Shown: positions 26,614 through 36,061 of the stretch, one piece after another
Layout of the letters: every line of letters starts with the position of its first letter
How positions within the stretch are numbered: the first letter of the stretch is position 1
NCBI GenBank assembly: GCA_963847945.1
Contig: CAWKBX010000009.1
Location: 868,001-932,000, forward strand
Source of the DNA: JANMJD01 sp963847945
GTDB lineage: Bacteria; Actinomycetota; Acidimicrobiia; Acidimicrobiales; Ilumatobacteraceae
Direction: 5' to 3'
Length of the DNA: 64,000 bases
Program-made: the position numbers and the translations under genes
Notes under the pieces: model-generated
What the model was told of the DNA's origin: nothing
What the model saw: only the letters and a program-made list of their open reading frames with translations
The model's database searches: none

Positions 26614-27300
26614 CTAGCCTTGACGAACCCACTCCTCAGCAGCGTCGGAATCACCCGGACCGTCGTGGACTACCGCCCCATCGGCGAGCACTACGAGACG
26701 CTGCGAACGCTGAGCGAACTTGAGTTCATGGGTTGCGACGACCAGGGTTGCTCCCCCGGCAGCGGCCTCATCGAACAGCTCCAGGAGCGCATCGCGCCCG
26801 GTCACGTCGAGTCCCACGAACGGCTCGTCGACCAACATGAGCTGGAACGGGCGAATGAACGCCAAGGCGATCGCCGCCTTCTGCCGCAATCCACGACTGA
26901 ACGTCGACGGCAGATCATCGGCCCGGTCGTAGATGCCGAGTTGGCCGAGTAGATCGGCGGCCCGTTGCTCCCACCCGGACGTTCGGTGCAGGCGGGCGAC
27001 GTATTCGAGGTGTTCCCACACCGACAGGTCGTCGTAGAAGCTCGGAGTGTCGGCGAGATAGCTCAGCGCGGCGCGGGCCTCCATCGACCCGGCCGGAAAC
27101 CCGGCAACCTTCACCGAGCCGCCCGAGGGGTCGAGTACGCCCACGGCCATTTTGATGAACGTGGTCTTACCCGAGCCGTTGTGGCCGAGCAGGGCGACGG
27201 TCTCGCCGGTGTCGATCCGCACGTCGAGCGGTTGGAGCGCGACGATACCCGAGTAGTCCTTCGTCAGATCCGTGGCCTCGATCATGGCTGTGTTGGTCAC
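26614..27300 (-). CDS. ABC transporter ATP-binding protein
   Basis: 228 residues. Walker A GHNGSGKTT, Q-loop region LADTPSFYDDLS, signature FSRGLRQK (a variant of LSGGQ), Walker B LMLVDEPF and switch His in ATHE. GTG 27300 overlaps the permease stop (GTGA), so translation is coupled; ATG 27285 is the alternative. ABC-2-type exporter subunit with the permease next to it. Cargo unknown. Confidence 0.92.
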   Translation of the reverse strand: MTNTAMIEATDLTKDYSGIVALQPLDVRIDTGETVALLGHNGSGKTTFIKMAVGVLDPSGGSVKVAGFPAGSMEARAALSYLADTPSFYDDLSVWEHLEYVARLHRTSGWEQRAADLLGQLGIYDRADDLPSTFSRGLRQKAAIALAFIRPFQLMLVDEPFVGLDVTGRDALLELFDEAAAGGATLVVATHELKFAQRSQRLVVLADGAVVHDGPGDSDAAEEWVRQG

Positions 27301-28931
27301 TTTCGTACTCCCGCCTGTCGCGCTTCTGCTTGCGTCTTGCGCCACCATGCCTGGAACCGCGGACGGGCGTGAACCCATCCGACCGTCATCGCCACCGCGA
27401 CCCCGACGCCGAGCAGGCAGCGCCCGGCGATCGCCAGTTGCGTCGGCGAATCGTCGATGTGGCGGCGCACGGCAACGATCGGCAGGCTGGCCAGCACACT
27501 CAGGGCCGGGGCGAAGGTCATTCGGTACATCGCCGCCATCCCGGCCACCTCGGGGGGCATCACCGCCGCCTTGCTGCTCGCCCCGGTCGGATCGGGGGCC
27601 CCGGTGACCGCGTTGACGATCGCCCCAATGCCTCCGCCCAATCCGGCGGCGATGCCGAGCATCGCGGCGACGGCCATGCCCGAGCCATCGGCCCCGGCGA
27701 TCAGCGCGGTGAGCAGCCCGGCGGCGGCGCCGATGAGCACCAACACGATCCCGGTGACGGGCAGTAGGCGCACCTGTATCGAACTGGAAGTCACGGGCTG
27801 GAGGTCGCCGATGTCGGGGTGATCGAGATGCTGAGCGAGCGGTTCGATCGTTTCGAGTCCCAACATGAAGGCGGCCAACCCGCTGACCACCACGGCGATC
27901 GTGGTGCCCTTGTAGGCCGCGAACAGCGCGGCGGCGGCCGTCGCGGCCAACAGCGCCATGCGAATGAGTCGGCGAGCGGGGAAGCGGGCGATGCTCAGCC
28001 AGCCGCGACGCCAGAACACCCCGCCGAGCTTGGGCACCTTGAACCACGGTCGCAGGCGAACCGCCTCGAGGCTCAGCTGGCGGCGCAGCAGCATGACCGT
28101 ACGGAGGTCTTGCATCGTCGCCGCGAAGCGCAACTGGGCGACGAGTGCGCTGCGGCGGGCGAGCCGTTCGAGTGAGACGCCACCGGCCAGCACCAGCGCC
28201 CCGACGACCAAGGCCCCGACCACCACGACGGCGACCAGGTCAGCGATGTGAAACCGCAACGGCCACATGGCCAGATGCCCGAAACTGTCGAGCGGCCCGA
28301 CCCGGATCACGCTGAAAATCGCCAGCCCCTGCACCCCGAGCAGCGCCCCGCCGATCACCGTCGACCACGCCTCGGGAATCCGGCGCGAATGGGCGATCAC
28401 CGCCAGCGACCCGAAGGTCAAGCCGAGGCAGGCCCCGGCGAGGCCGAACGATCCGGCCCAGCGATACATCGACGTCGGTAGCCGCCGCCCGGTCGCCTGC
28501 CCGGCGATCAACCCGACAACCATGCCTCCGAAGGCCAGCGACCGTAGGCGCTGCACCGTTGGCCGCAGCATCACCCGCCGCCGGTCGACCGGAGCGAGGA
28601 GGATGTGTCGCAGATCGGCGTCTTCCACGGCGAGCGGTCCCCCGCGGCTTCCCGAGCGCAGCCCGGCGAGGGCGACGAGCGCCCACAGCGCCCCGAGGAC
28701 CGCCGGGGCGTTGGCCCGCAGGTCGACCACCTGGGCGGGAGTCGCCTTGGTGTCCTTGACGATCGCCGACAACCAGAGCACGGCATATCCGGCCAGAAAG
28801 GCGATGACGTAGGCGCGGTACAACACCTCGAACCATTCGAGGTTGGCCATCCGCTTGCGCCGACGAGCCGCCCGCAACGCCGGGACGGCGGCGTCGCCGA
28901 GGGTCTGATCTTCAGGGTCGGGATCGCTCAC
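27297..28931 (-). CDS. ABC-2-type exporter permease
   Basis: 544-residue membrane protein with about 11-12 hydrophobic segments (for example YVIAFLAGYAVLWLSAIV, LIRMALLAATAAAALFAAYK). It contains no solute-binding or ATPase motif; position next to the ATPase gives the assignment. GTG 28931 overlaps the sulfurtransferase stop (GTGA). The frame is open further upstream to 29009 but that part lies inside the sulfurtransferase gene. Confidence 0.8.
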   Translation of the reverse strand: MSDPDPEDQTLGDAAVPALRAARRRKRMANLEWFEVLYRAYVIAFLAGYAVLWLSAIVKDTKATPAQVVDLRANAPAVLGALWALVALAGLRSGSRGGPLAVEDADLRHILLAPVDRRRVMLRPTVQRLRSLAFGGMVVGLIAGQATGRRLPTSMYRWAGSFGLAGACLGLTFGSLAVIAHSRRIPEAWSTVIGGALLGVQGLAIFSVIRVGPLDSFGHLAMWPLRFHIADLVAVVVVGALVVGALVLAGGVSLERLARRSALVAQLRFAATMQDLRTVMLLRRQLSLEAVRLRPWFKVPKLGGVFWRRGWLSIARFPARRLIRMALLAATAAAALFAAYKGTTIAVVVSGLAAFMLGLETIEPLAQHLDHPDIGDLQPVTSSSIQVRLLPVTGIVLVLIGAAAGLLTALIAGADGSGMAVAAMLGIAAGLGGGIGAIVNAVTGAPDPTGASSKAAVMPPEVAGMAAMYRMTFAPALSVLASLPIVAVRRHIDDSPTQLAIAGRCLLGVGVAVAMTVGWVHARPRFQAWWRKTQAEARQAGVRK

Positions 28932-29833
28932 GGGCCGGTAGCGATGCGATGCGCGGGTTCGGCCGACCAACCGGACCACGATGCGACATACAGGCGGGCG
29001 TCGGTCCATCCGGCCCGCTCCAAGCCAAGCAGGTTGGCGCAGGCCGAGACCCCCGAACCGCAGTAGCAGACCACATCACCGCCGGGCTGGGCCCCGAGGT
29101 CGCCGAAACGTCGGCGCAACTCGTCGGCGGAGCGGAAGGTGCCCGTCGCCGGGTTGAGATTGCCGGCCCAGGGCGCGTTGTGTGCCCCGGGAATGTGCCC
29201 GGCGCGGGGGTCCACCGGCTCGTTCTCGCCACGGAAACGGTCGCCGCCGCGGGCATCGATGACCAGGGTCGACTCGGCTGCGGCGGCGTCGGCGATCCCG
29301 GCGGCGTCGACAAACCGCTCCGCAGGCCATGGCTGCGGGGTGAAGCTCGCGGCGGGGCGGGGCCGACCGGGGCCGGTCTCGTGGTCGGTGGGCCACGCGT
29401 TCAGACCACCATCGAGCAGGGCGGCGGGGCGACCGAGCACGCGCAGCATCCACACGAGCCGACCGGCGGTTCCTCCCCCGGAATCGTCGTACCCGATGAC
29501 GATCGCGTTGTCGCCGATTCCTCTCTCGCTCATCGCCGCGGCGAATGCCTCGGGGGTCGGGAAGGGATGCCGTCCCTCGGTCACCGGCTGGTCGTGAGCC
29601 GCCATTGCCGTATCGAGATCGACATAGATCGCGCCAGGAATGTGACCGGCTTCGAACGCGGCCCGCCCCGAACGACCGTCGAGGTACCAGCGGACATCGG
29701 CAAACACGACATCGGGCGGGCCGCCGGTCGAGTCCGTGGGTGTCGCGTCGGCCGCGAGCGCCACGGCTTCATCGTGGCTGACGACCGGAGGAATCACATC
29801 GATGATGCTGCCATAGCCGCTAGGCGCTTCCAA
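28928..29833 (-). CDS. Thiosulfate/3-mercaptopyruvate sulfurtransferase (tandem rhodanese)
   Basis: 301 residues, two rhodanese domains. The first (about 20-150) has VDLDTAMA and YDDSGGGTAGR but no active-site Cys; the second carries the catalytic loop CYCGSGVSAC (about 255-264). It transfers sulfane sulfur to an acceptor such as cyanide or thiols. It overlaps the ABC permease gene by 4 bases, an unusual pairing that may imply a sulfur-containing cargo or simple cotranscription. Divergent from the DUF3105 gene. Confidence 0.9.
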   Translation of the reverse strand: MEAPSGYGSIIDVIPPVVSHDEAVALAADATPTDSTGGPPDVVFADVRWYLDGRSGRAAFEAGHIPGAIYVDLDTAMAAHDQPVTEGRHPFPTPEAFAAAMSERGIGDNAIVIGYDDSGGGTAGRLVWMLRVLGRPAALLDGGLNAWPTDHETGPGRPRPAASFTPQPWPAERFVDAAGIADAAAAESTLVIDARGGDRFRGENEPVDPRAGHIPGAHNAPWAGNLNPATGTFRSADELRRRFGDLGAQPGGDVVCYCGSGVSACANLLGLERAGWTDARLYVASWSGWSAEPAHRIATGP

Positions 29834-29884
29834 CTACGTGTCACGGACGCCACAGGCGACGTCGATCCCCTTAGGCTCTGCGCC

Positions 29885-30538
29885 ATGATTCGACGCCCCC
29901 TCGTGACGATCGTGACGGCCCTCGCGATTGGCGGCATCACCGCCGCGTGCGGCAGCTCATCACCATCGACGACTCCCGCGACCCCCGAGACTCCATTGAC
30001 TGCCGCAACTCCGGCGGTCACGACTGCGACGTCCGTCGCATCCGCGACCACGGCCGCGCCGGAGGCGCCGGCCCCGGCAACGACGACCCCGTCAACCGGC
30101 GAGGCCACCGTGACCACCTTTGCCGAGCAAAGCCAAGATCACGTGGAGACCCCGGTGAGCTACGCCGAGAGCCCGCCGATCGGCGGCGAGCACTCCAAGA
30201 TCTGGCAGAACTGCGGGTTCTACTCGTCCCCGATCGCCAGCGAGAAGGCGGTCCATTCGATGGAGCACGGAGCGGTGTGGATCACCTTCTCCCCCGATCT
30301 CCCCGCCGAACAACAGGCTGAGCTCAAGGCGCTGGCCGACGGGCATTCGCATGTGTTGATCTCGCCGTTTCCTGGGTTGACCAGCCCGGCTGTCGGCTCG
30401 GGTTGGCGAATTCAACAGCCGTTCGCCACGTTCGACGCCGCGGCGATCACGACGTTCATCGACACTTACGAGAACGGATTTCAGACCCCGGAACCAGGCG
30501 CGCCGTGCGACGGTGCCTTGGGTGATCCCGAGAGCTGA
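29885..30538 (+). CDS. DUF3105 lipoprotein
   Basis: 217 residues: signal peptide with lipobox TAACG, a Thr/Ala/Pro-rich linker (25-75), then a DUF3105 domain with the conserved YAESPPIGGEHSKIWQNCG and HSMEHGAVWITFSPDLP. ATG 29885 fits the signal peptide. DUF3105 proteins are predicted extracytoplasmic; their role is not established. Convergent with larC with only 4 bases between stops. Confidence 0.88.
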   Translation: MIRRPLVTIVTALAIGGITAACGSSSPSTTPATPETPLTAATPAVTTATSVASATTAAPEAPAPATTTPSTGEATVTTFAEQSQDHVETPVSYAESPPIGGEHSKIWQNCGFYSSPIASEKAVHSMEHGAVWITFSPDLPAEQQAELKALADGHSHVLISPFPGLTSPAVGSGWRIQQPFATFDAAAITTFIDTYENGFQTPEPGAPCDGALGDPES

Positions 30539-30542
30539 GCGA

Positions 30543-31709
30543 CTAGCACTCGAGGTTCTCGGCTCGCCGGAGCACCTCACGCAGCGGAAGTCCGGTTGCC
30601 CGGGCCACGCTCGCCGCATCGTCGAACTCCGCCTTGACGCGGCCCGCGGCGATCTTGCGGCGGACCTCGCGGCCCTCGACGACCACCGCGTCGTGGGTGC
30701 GGCCTTGCGGCCAACGTTCGAATGTCGTGCTGCGTAGCCCGAGGGTGCCGCTCTCGGCCACGAGGACCGCGCCGACCCGATCGGCGATCGCCGGGTCGCA
30801 CAAGGCGTGGACGGTGTGGGCGGGGCGACCCTTCTTCATCACGATCGGCGTCACCCAGGCGTCGTACGCCCCTGCTTCCAGCAAGGCGGTGACGGTGTAG
30901 GCCAGCACTTCCGCAGTCGCGTCGTCGACATTGGCTTCGACAAGACGGACCGGTTGACCGGCGGTCGCGTTCATCGCCTGGTCGGCCGTTTCGACGATGA
31001 CGACCTGGACGGCGTTGGGACGGCCCGAAGAATCCCGGCCCCCGGCCCCGTAGCCGATCGAACGCACGACACCATCGGGCATCGGTCCGAAGCGCTCGGC
31101 AAGCGTCGTCATCAACGCCACCCCGGTCGGCGTGGCCAACTCCATGTCGACGTCCGCGCTGCGGTGAGGGGCCGCGGCGCGGGCGAGCAGCCCGAGTACG
31201 GCCGGTCCGGGGTTTGGCAGCAGTCCGTGGGCGGCGTGGAACGTGCCCGTGCCGAGGGTGATCGGACTGCAGACGACCCGCTCGACGCCGAGCGACTCGA
31301 GCGCGGCACAGGTGCCGACGATGTCGACGATCGCGTCGAGCGAGCCGACTTCGTGGAACTCAACGTCGTCGGTCGGCACGCCGTGAATCGCCCCCTCTAC
31401 CTCGGCCAACGCCTGAAAGGTGGCCAACGCCCGGTTCGTCAATCGCTCGCCCAACTCGGCGGCAAGCACGATCTCGCGGACCTCGGCGAAATGGCGGTGG
31501 TGGGCCAAGTCGGGGGCCGTGACCAGGGCGCGTGCCGCCGTGATCCCGCAGCGTTGCGTCCGTTCGACGTCGAGCGCCCAGTCGGCGATGTTCAGCCGTT
31601 CGATGGTGGCCCGGACCTGCCCAAGGTCGGCCCCGGCATCGAGCAGAGCACCAAGGGTCATGTCGCCGGCCACACCGTTGAAACAGTGGAACCAGGCCAT
31701 CGTGGTCAT
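30543..31709 (-). CDS. larC: Nickel-pincer cofactor nickel chelatase LarC
   Basis: 388 residues. LarC inserts nickel into the pyridinium-bisthiocarboxylate cofactor of lactate racemase-type enzymes. Family features: WFHCFNGVAGDMTLGALLDAG at the N-terminus (shown to 20 residues it is WFHCFNGVAGDMTLGALLDA), FHEVGSLDAIVDIVG, and a C-terminal DUF111 tail with PIVMKKGRPAHTV. It appears as one continuous frame, not split into LarC1/LarC2. ATG 31709 overlaps the larB stop (ATGA). Confidence 0.93.
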   Translation of the reverse strand: MTTMAWFHCFNGVAGDMTLGALLDAGADLGQVRATIERLNIADWALDVERTQRCGITAARALVTAPDLAHHRHFAEVREIVLAAELGERLTNRALATFQALAEVEGAIHGVPTDDVEFHEVGSLDAIVDIVGTCAALESLGVERVVCSPITLGTGTFHAAHGLLPNPGPAVLGLLARAAAPHRSADVDMELATPTGVALMTTLAERFGPMPDGVVRSIGYGAGGRDSSGRPNAVQVVIVETADQAMNATAGQPVRLVEANVDDATAEVLAYTVTALLEAGAYDAWVTPIVMKKGRPAHTVHALCDPAIADRVGAVLVAESGTLGLRSTTFERWPQGRTHDAVVVEGREVRRKIAAGRVKAEFDDAASVARATGLPLREVLRRAENLEC

Positions 31710-32464
31710 GTGGAAGCCCCCGCTCGCATCATGCGGGCGACGGCGCACGCCGCGCCGAACCCGTTGTCGATCCCGACCACGGTCATTCCCGAGGCACACG
31801 AGGCCAGCATCGACAGCAACGCCGTCACCCCCTCGAACGACGATCCGTACCCGGTGCTCGTCGGTACGGCGACCACCGGGGCGCCGGTGAGCCCGCTCAC
31901 GACACTGGCGAGCGCTCCTTCCATGCCGGCGACGACCACGACGGCATCGGCGGCCACGATCGTGTCGTGATGCGAGAGCACCCGGTGGAGCCCGGCGACG
32001 CCGATGTCGATGATCACCGTCGGCTCGAACCCGTGCGCGGTGAGCGTCGCCGCACACTCCTCGACCACCGGGGCGTCGGCTGTGCCCCCCGAGCACACCA
32101 CGACCCGTTCCTGCCGAGCCGCGGCGACCCGCCAGACCATCGTGTGCCCGGTCACCCGCGCGCCGGGATGCTGCTGGGCGACTGCGGCCCGCTGCTCATC
32201 GGACACCCGGCTGAGAACGACCGGCCCCGAACCATGTTTGAGCAGCTCACCGACGATACGGACGCACTGATCGACGCTCTTGCCCGGGGCATACACGGCT
32301 TCGGGAAGCCCTTGGCGCAGATGCCGGTGATGATCGACGAGGGCATCTCCGAGGTCCGCGAATGGCAGCCGGCTGAGTTGTCGTACGGCATCATCGGGCG
32401 TGATCTCGCCAGTGGCGATTCGCTCCACCAGGCGTTGTAGGGCGGGTCCGTCCATGCCCACCAT
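31706..32464 (-). CDS. larB: Nickel-pincer cofactor biosynthesis protein LarB
   Basis: 252 residues. LarB carboxylates and hydrolyses nicotinic acid adenine dinucleotide in the first step of the nickel-pincer cofactor pathway; its C-terminal half is PurE-like (VVCSGGTADAPVVEECA, VAGMEGALASVVSGL, VAVPTSTGYGSSF). The N-terminal helix LFGxxK-type region is replaced by ITPDDAVRQLSRLPFADLG. Start could be 32464 or ATG 32455. First gene of larBC; larE and larA are not in the window. Confidence 0.92.
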   Translation of the reverse strand: MVGMDGPALQRLVERIATGEITPDDAVRQLSRLPFADLGDALVDHHRHLRQGLPEAVYAPGKSVDQCVRIVGELLKHGSGPVVLSRVSDEQRAAVAQQHPGARVTGHTMVWRVAAARQERVVVCSGGTADAPVVEECAATLTAHGFEPTVIIDIGVAGLHRVLSHHDTIVAADAVVVVAGMEGALASVVSGLTGAPVVAVPTSTGYGSSFEGVTALLSMLASCASGMTVVGIDNGFGAACAVARMMRAGAST

Positions 32465-32556
32465 GGTGGCATCCCGATCGCAGATTTCCCCCTTGTGGCG
32501 CCGACGGGCTGAAACAGCCGACCTGGCCGGAGAAGGGGTGGCTAGCCTCGGAGACC

Positions 32557-33528
32557 ATGACCACGCCCGATTCGAGCTCCGCCGCCACGCGTCCCTCCCG
32601 ACGCGTCGGGTTTCTCGGACCGCTCGGCACGTTCACCGAGCAGGCGCTCAAGTCGCAGCCCGACCTCGCTGCGTCGGAGCTGGTGCTGTATCGCACGATG
32701 CCCGACGTGCTCGACGCGGTCGAGGCCGGCGAGATCGATCTCGGGTTTGTCGCCATCGAGAACTCGATCGAAGGCACGGTCAATCTGACGCAGGACGAGT
32801 TGGCGTTCAACCACTCCCTGTTGATTCAGGGTGAGGTCGTGCTCGATATCGAACACTGTCTGATGGCCCTCCCCGGAACCGCGATCGGGGATGTGAAGGT
32901 CGTGCTGTCGATCCCCGTGGCCAGCGCGCAGTGCCACGCGTTCCTCCGCCGCACCGTGCCCGAGGCCGACCTGCGGGCGACGAACTCCACCGCCGAGGCG
33001 GCCCGCATCGTCGGTGAACAACTCGGGGCCGGGGCCGCCGCGGTTGCCCCGCGTATCGCCGCCGGGTTGTACGGGCTCGACATCATCGCCGAGGACATCG
33101 CCGATCACCCCGGTAACCAGACCCGCTTCGTGGTGGTCGCCAAGCAGGGAGTTCCCCCAGCTACCGGGCAGGATCGCACCGCCATCGTGGTGTATCAGCG
33201 GGCCGACGAGCCGGGTTCGTTGATCTCGATTCTGCAGGAATTCGCCGCCCGGCGAATCAACCTCTCGAACCTGATCTCGCGGCCAACCAAGGTCGGTGGG
33301 CTCGGTGAATACTGTTTCGTCATCTACGCCGACGGCCACATCACCGACCCGCTGATCGCCGACACCCTGCGCGACTTGAAGGCAAAACAGGGCGACGTCA
33401 AATTCCTCGGCTCCTACCCCGCCGCGGCCGGTCACACCGCCCACGACACCCGCGAACACGCCGACCTGCGCTGGCGCATGGCCGACGACTGGATCAACTC
33501 ACTCCAAGCCGGCGTCCAACCCGGCTGA
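32557..33528 (+). CDS. pheA: Prephenate dehydratase
   Basis: 323 residues: periplasmic-binding-like catalytic domain (FLGPLGTFTEQAL, VAIENSIEGTVN, NQTRFVVVAK with the catalytic Thr-Arg-Phe) plus a C-terminal ACT domain (EPGSLISILQEFAARRINLS) for phenylalanine feedback. The ESRP ligand motif reads LISRP. Converts prephenate to phenylpyruvate in phenylalanine synthesis. Stands alone; divergent from larB by 92 bases. Confidence 0.94.
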   Translation: MTTPDSSSAATRPSRRVGFLGPLGTFTEQALKSQPDLAASELVLYRTMPDVLDAVEAGEIDLGFVAIENSIEGTVNLTQDELAFNHSLLIQGEVVLDIEHCLMALPGTAIGDVKVVLSIPVASAQCHAFLRRTVPEADLRATNSTAEAARIVGEQLGAGAAAVAPRIAAGLYGLDIIAEDIADHPGNQTRFVVVAKQGVPPATGQDRTAIVVYQRADEPGSLISILQEFAARRINLSNLISRPTKVGGLGEYCFVIYADGHITDPLIADTLRDLKAKQGDVKFLGSYPAAAGHTAHDTREHADLRWRMADDWINSLQAGVQPG

Positions 33529-33583
33529 ATCGAATGCGGCTCAATCGGTCTGACACGGCCGACCAATCACCGCTATACCCCGA

Positions 33584-34564
33584 TCAGATCGGGACGTCGG
33601 AGAGTTCGATCGAGCCTTCGCGGGCTTCGCGCCAGGCGAGGGTGGTGAGGGCGATGATCACGCCAAGGCCGGCGAGGCCTTGCAGGCGGGTGACGCGTTC
33701 GTGGAGGAAGATCCAGGCGTTGATCGAGGCGAACACCGGCTCGGCCTGAATCAACACCGCGGTCACCGATGCCTCGACACGCGGCTGGGCCCAGGCGACC
33801 AGGCCGTGGCCGAACACTCCGGGCCCGAGGGCGAGGGCGAGCACCCACCACCATCCCGACCCGTGGACCTGGCCGACGCTCTTACCGGTGACCACCACGG
33901 CGGCCGACACGGCGAGCGCGCCACTGGCCGACACGACGAGCAGGAACGGGACCATCTCGACGCGCGCCCGTACCCCCTTGGAGAGCAACAGGTACGCCAA
34001 CCACAGCACCAACGACACGACGGCCCAGACATAGCCGATCGACGAGCGGCCGCCCGATCCGCTCGGCGCGGGCGCAGCGAGGACGGCGACGATCACCCCG
34101 ACGACGGCGATCAGTGCGCAGACGACTTTGAGTGTCGTCAGCCCCTCCTTGAACACAACCACCGTGATCGGCAGGGCGACGACCGGGGCAAGGGCGGAGA
34201 TGATCAACGCCGTCGCCACACTGATCGTCTGTATCGCGGTGAAGAACGCGGCCACGTTGAGGCCGAACACGATCCCGGCGAGCGTCGAGCGGCGGATGTC
34301 GTCCCGTGAGGGCAACTGGCGCACGGCCAGGGCGATGACCAGGAACAACGCGGTTCCGATCCACATTCGCCAGAACGTGAGCACGAGCCCGGAGGCTCCG
34401 GATTTCTTCCCGAAGATGCCCCCGAACGACCAGAACAGCGTGGCGAGCAGCATCGCTCCAACGCCCATCGCGCCATGCTGGCGGCGGGATTCGATTGGTT
34501 CTCGCACGTCGGTCTTCACCGGCTCCAGACTCGCCTGTACACCAGCCGCCAGCAACCCAATCAC
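33584..34564 (-). CDS. EamA/DMT-family transporter
   Basis: 326 residues with ten predicted transmembrane helices in two EamA repeats (LLATLFWSFGGIFGKKSG, TLFLVIALAV-type helices, and the second repeat from GYVWAVVSLVLWLAYLL). Drug/metabolite exporter type; substrate unknown. An in-frame ATG at 34468 starts directly before the first helix and may be the true start. Convergent with pheA. Confidence 0.88.
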   Translation of the reverse strand: MIGLLAAGVQASLEPVKTDVREPIESRRQHGAMGVGAMLLATLFWSFGGIFGKKSGASGLVLTFWRMWIGTALFLVIALAVRQLPSRDDIRRSTLAGIVFGLNVAAFFTAIQTISVATALIISALAPVVALPITVVVFKEGLTTLKVVCALIAVVGVIVAVLAAPAPSGSGGRSSIGYVWAVVSLVLWLAYLLLSKGVRARVEMVPFLLVVSASGALAVSAAVVVTGKSVGQVHGSGWWWVLALALGPGVFGHGLVAWAQPRVEASVTAVLIQAEPVFASINAWIFLHERVTRLQGLAGLGVIIALTTLAWREAREGSIELSDVPI

Positions 34565-34810
34565 TACCCCAATTCCCGATCGAGTCGATCACCCGACTGC
34601 ATCGGCGACCGACTTGTCCCAGCATGAGCGCCAACAGTGGGGCCGGCACGGCCCATGCGGCCCTGCCGAGCCAGGTCGTAGTCATCGACGGCGAACACGG
34701 TGGTCTCAAGCGTCGCCGCTCGAAAGGGAGGGTACGGCACGACCACACCCAGGTCGCGTCGCCTAGTGATGCGGCGCACACCGAGGCCATCGCCTTGATT
34801 CGTCGGGACC
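34565..34810. other. Gap with no recognised gene
   Basis: A 71-codon minus-strand frame (34564-34779) with DLGVVVPYPPF shows no family I know and overlaps the next start region; no hairpin, tRNA or strong repeat was seen. Confidence 0.4.
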
Positions 34811-36061
34811 TCAGACGAGTCGTCCGGCGATCACCATCTGATCGAGTAGCGGAGCCGCCGCGGCCAGGCACAGCTCGTGGGGATGGACGGCGTCGAGGAT
34901 CAGCAGGTCGCCGCGCTTGCCGACGTCGAGCGAGCCGCACGTTGCCTGACGGCCGAGGCTGTAGGCGGCGTTCAGAGTCGCTCCGACGATCACCTCGCCC
35001 GGGGTCATGTGAAACCAAGGCGCGGCCACCCCGATCGTCGTCAACAGCGATGTCGCGTGGATCGACGAGCAGTAGTCGGTCGACACAGCCACGGGCACTT
35101 CGGTCTCGATCAGCAACCGCGCATTGGCCCGTTTCGCGGTCATGTAGATCAACTCGGCGATCGGCAGAATCACCGCGACCGTGTCGGTACGACCGACCGC
35201 ACGGATCTCGTCATCGGGGGTATAGGTCAGATGTTCAGCCGACACCGCACGACCCTCGACCGCCGTCTGCCACCCCTGCGACGAGCTCCACGCGTCGGCA
35301 TGCACCCGCACAGGCAGCGGCGACGACCGCATCAGCCGCAGCGCCTGCTCGGGGGTGAAGTATCCCTGTTCAACGGTCACATCCTGGAACTCGGCGATTC
35401 CCTGGGCGACGACCGCCGGGGCCATGACGTCATCGATCAGCGTGGTGTACAGCTCGCCCCGTTCCGCGGACGACGAGGCCGGAAGGTCGCTCGGTACAAC
35501 GTGGGCGCCGAGGAAGGTAATCACCAACTCCATGTCGGTCAACGAACGCGACCGGGCCAACAGCTCCAACGCCCGCAACTCTTCGGCGACGGTCAGGCCG
35601 TAGCCCGACTTCACCTCCAACGTCGTCACACCCCCGGCCTGAATGTGGCCATACGCCCGCGCCAGACGGTCGAGCAGGGTCGCATCATCCGCGGCGCGGG
35701 TGGCCAACACGCTCGACCAAATGCCCCCGCCGCGCGCCGCAACCTCGGCCAGCGACGCCCCGCCGAGCCGTTCGGCGTACTCGTGGCACCGTTCCCCGGC
35801 GAAGATCGGGTGGCTGTGGCATTCGACCAACCCGGGCATCACCGTGCGGCCGGTCGCGTCGATGGTCTCGACGTCGCCTCCCCACGCGGCGAGGACCGCG
35901 GCCGTCGGGCCAACCGCGACGATCGCCCCGTTGCGAATCGCCACCGCGCCGTCGGCGATGACGTCCAACACGCCTTGCGTCGCGCCCCGACGGACCACCC
36001 CCGTGTCGTGAATCTGCGTCAACGCCGCCGCGTGGACGACGTTGAGATCGCCGGACCTCAC
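34811..36061 (-). CDS. Imidazolonepropionase-like amidohydrolase
   Basis: 416 residues, HutI-like along its whole length: CHSHPIFAGERCHEYAERLG with the HxH metal site (about 78-97), KSGYGLT, TFLGAHVVP, SAEHLTYT and AVSTDYCSS with the metal Asp. Two positions important in HutI differ: the HAEQ/HADE motif after the third His reads HADAW, and the substrate Tyr in GASYEEI is Leu (GASLAEV). Histidine catabolism genes hutU/hutH/hutF are absent. GTG 36061 overlaps the M20 stop (GTGA). Probably a cyclic-amide hydrolase acting on something other than imidazolonepropionate. Confidence 0.75.
   Translation of the reverse strand: MRSGDLNVVHAAALTQIHDTGVVRRGATQGVLDVIADGAVAIRNGAIVAVGPTAAVLAAWGGDVETIDATGRTVMPGLVECHSHPIFAGERCHEYAERLGGASLAEVAARGGGIWSSVLATRAADDATLLDRLARAYGHIQAGGVTTLEVKSGYGLTVAEELRALELLARSRSLTDMELVITFLGAHVVPSDLPASSSAERGELYTTLIDDVMAPAVVAQGIAEFQDVTVEQGYFTPEQALRLMRSSPLPVRVHADAWSSSQGWQTAVEGRAVSAEHLTYTPDDEIRAVGRTDTVAVILPIAELIYMTAKRANARLLIETEVPVAVSTDYCSSIHATSLLTTIGVAAPWFHMTPGEVIVGATLNAAYSLGRQATCGSLDVGKRGDLLILDAVHPHELCLAAAAPLLDQMVIAGRLV

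Noticed and set aside
32557..33528. Unusual ACT domain in prephenate dehydratase (LISRP for ESRP)
   Set aside because: Conservative variation in a well-formed housekeeping gene; not notable alone.
34564..34779. 71-codon minus-strand frame between EamA and HutI-like genes
   Set aside because: No family match known to me, no ribosome site, and coding character is weak.
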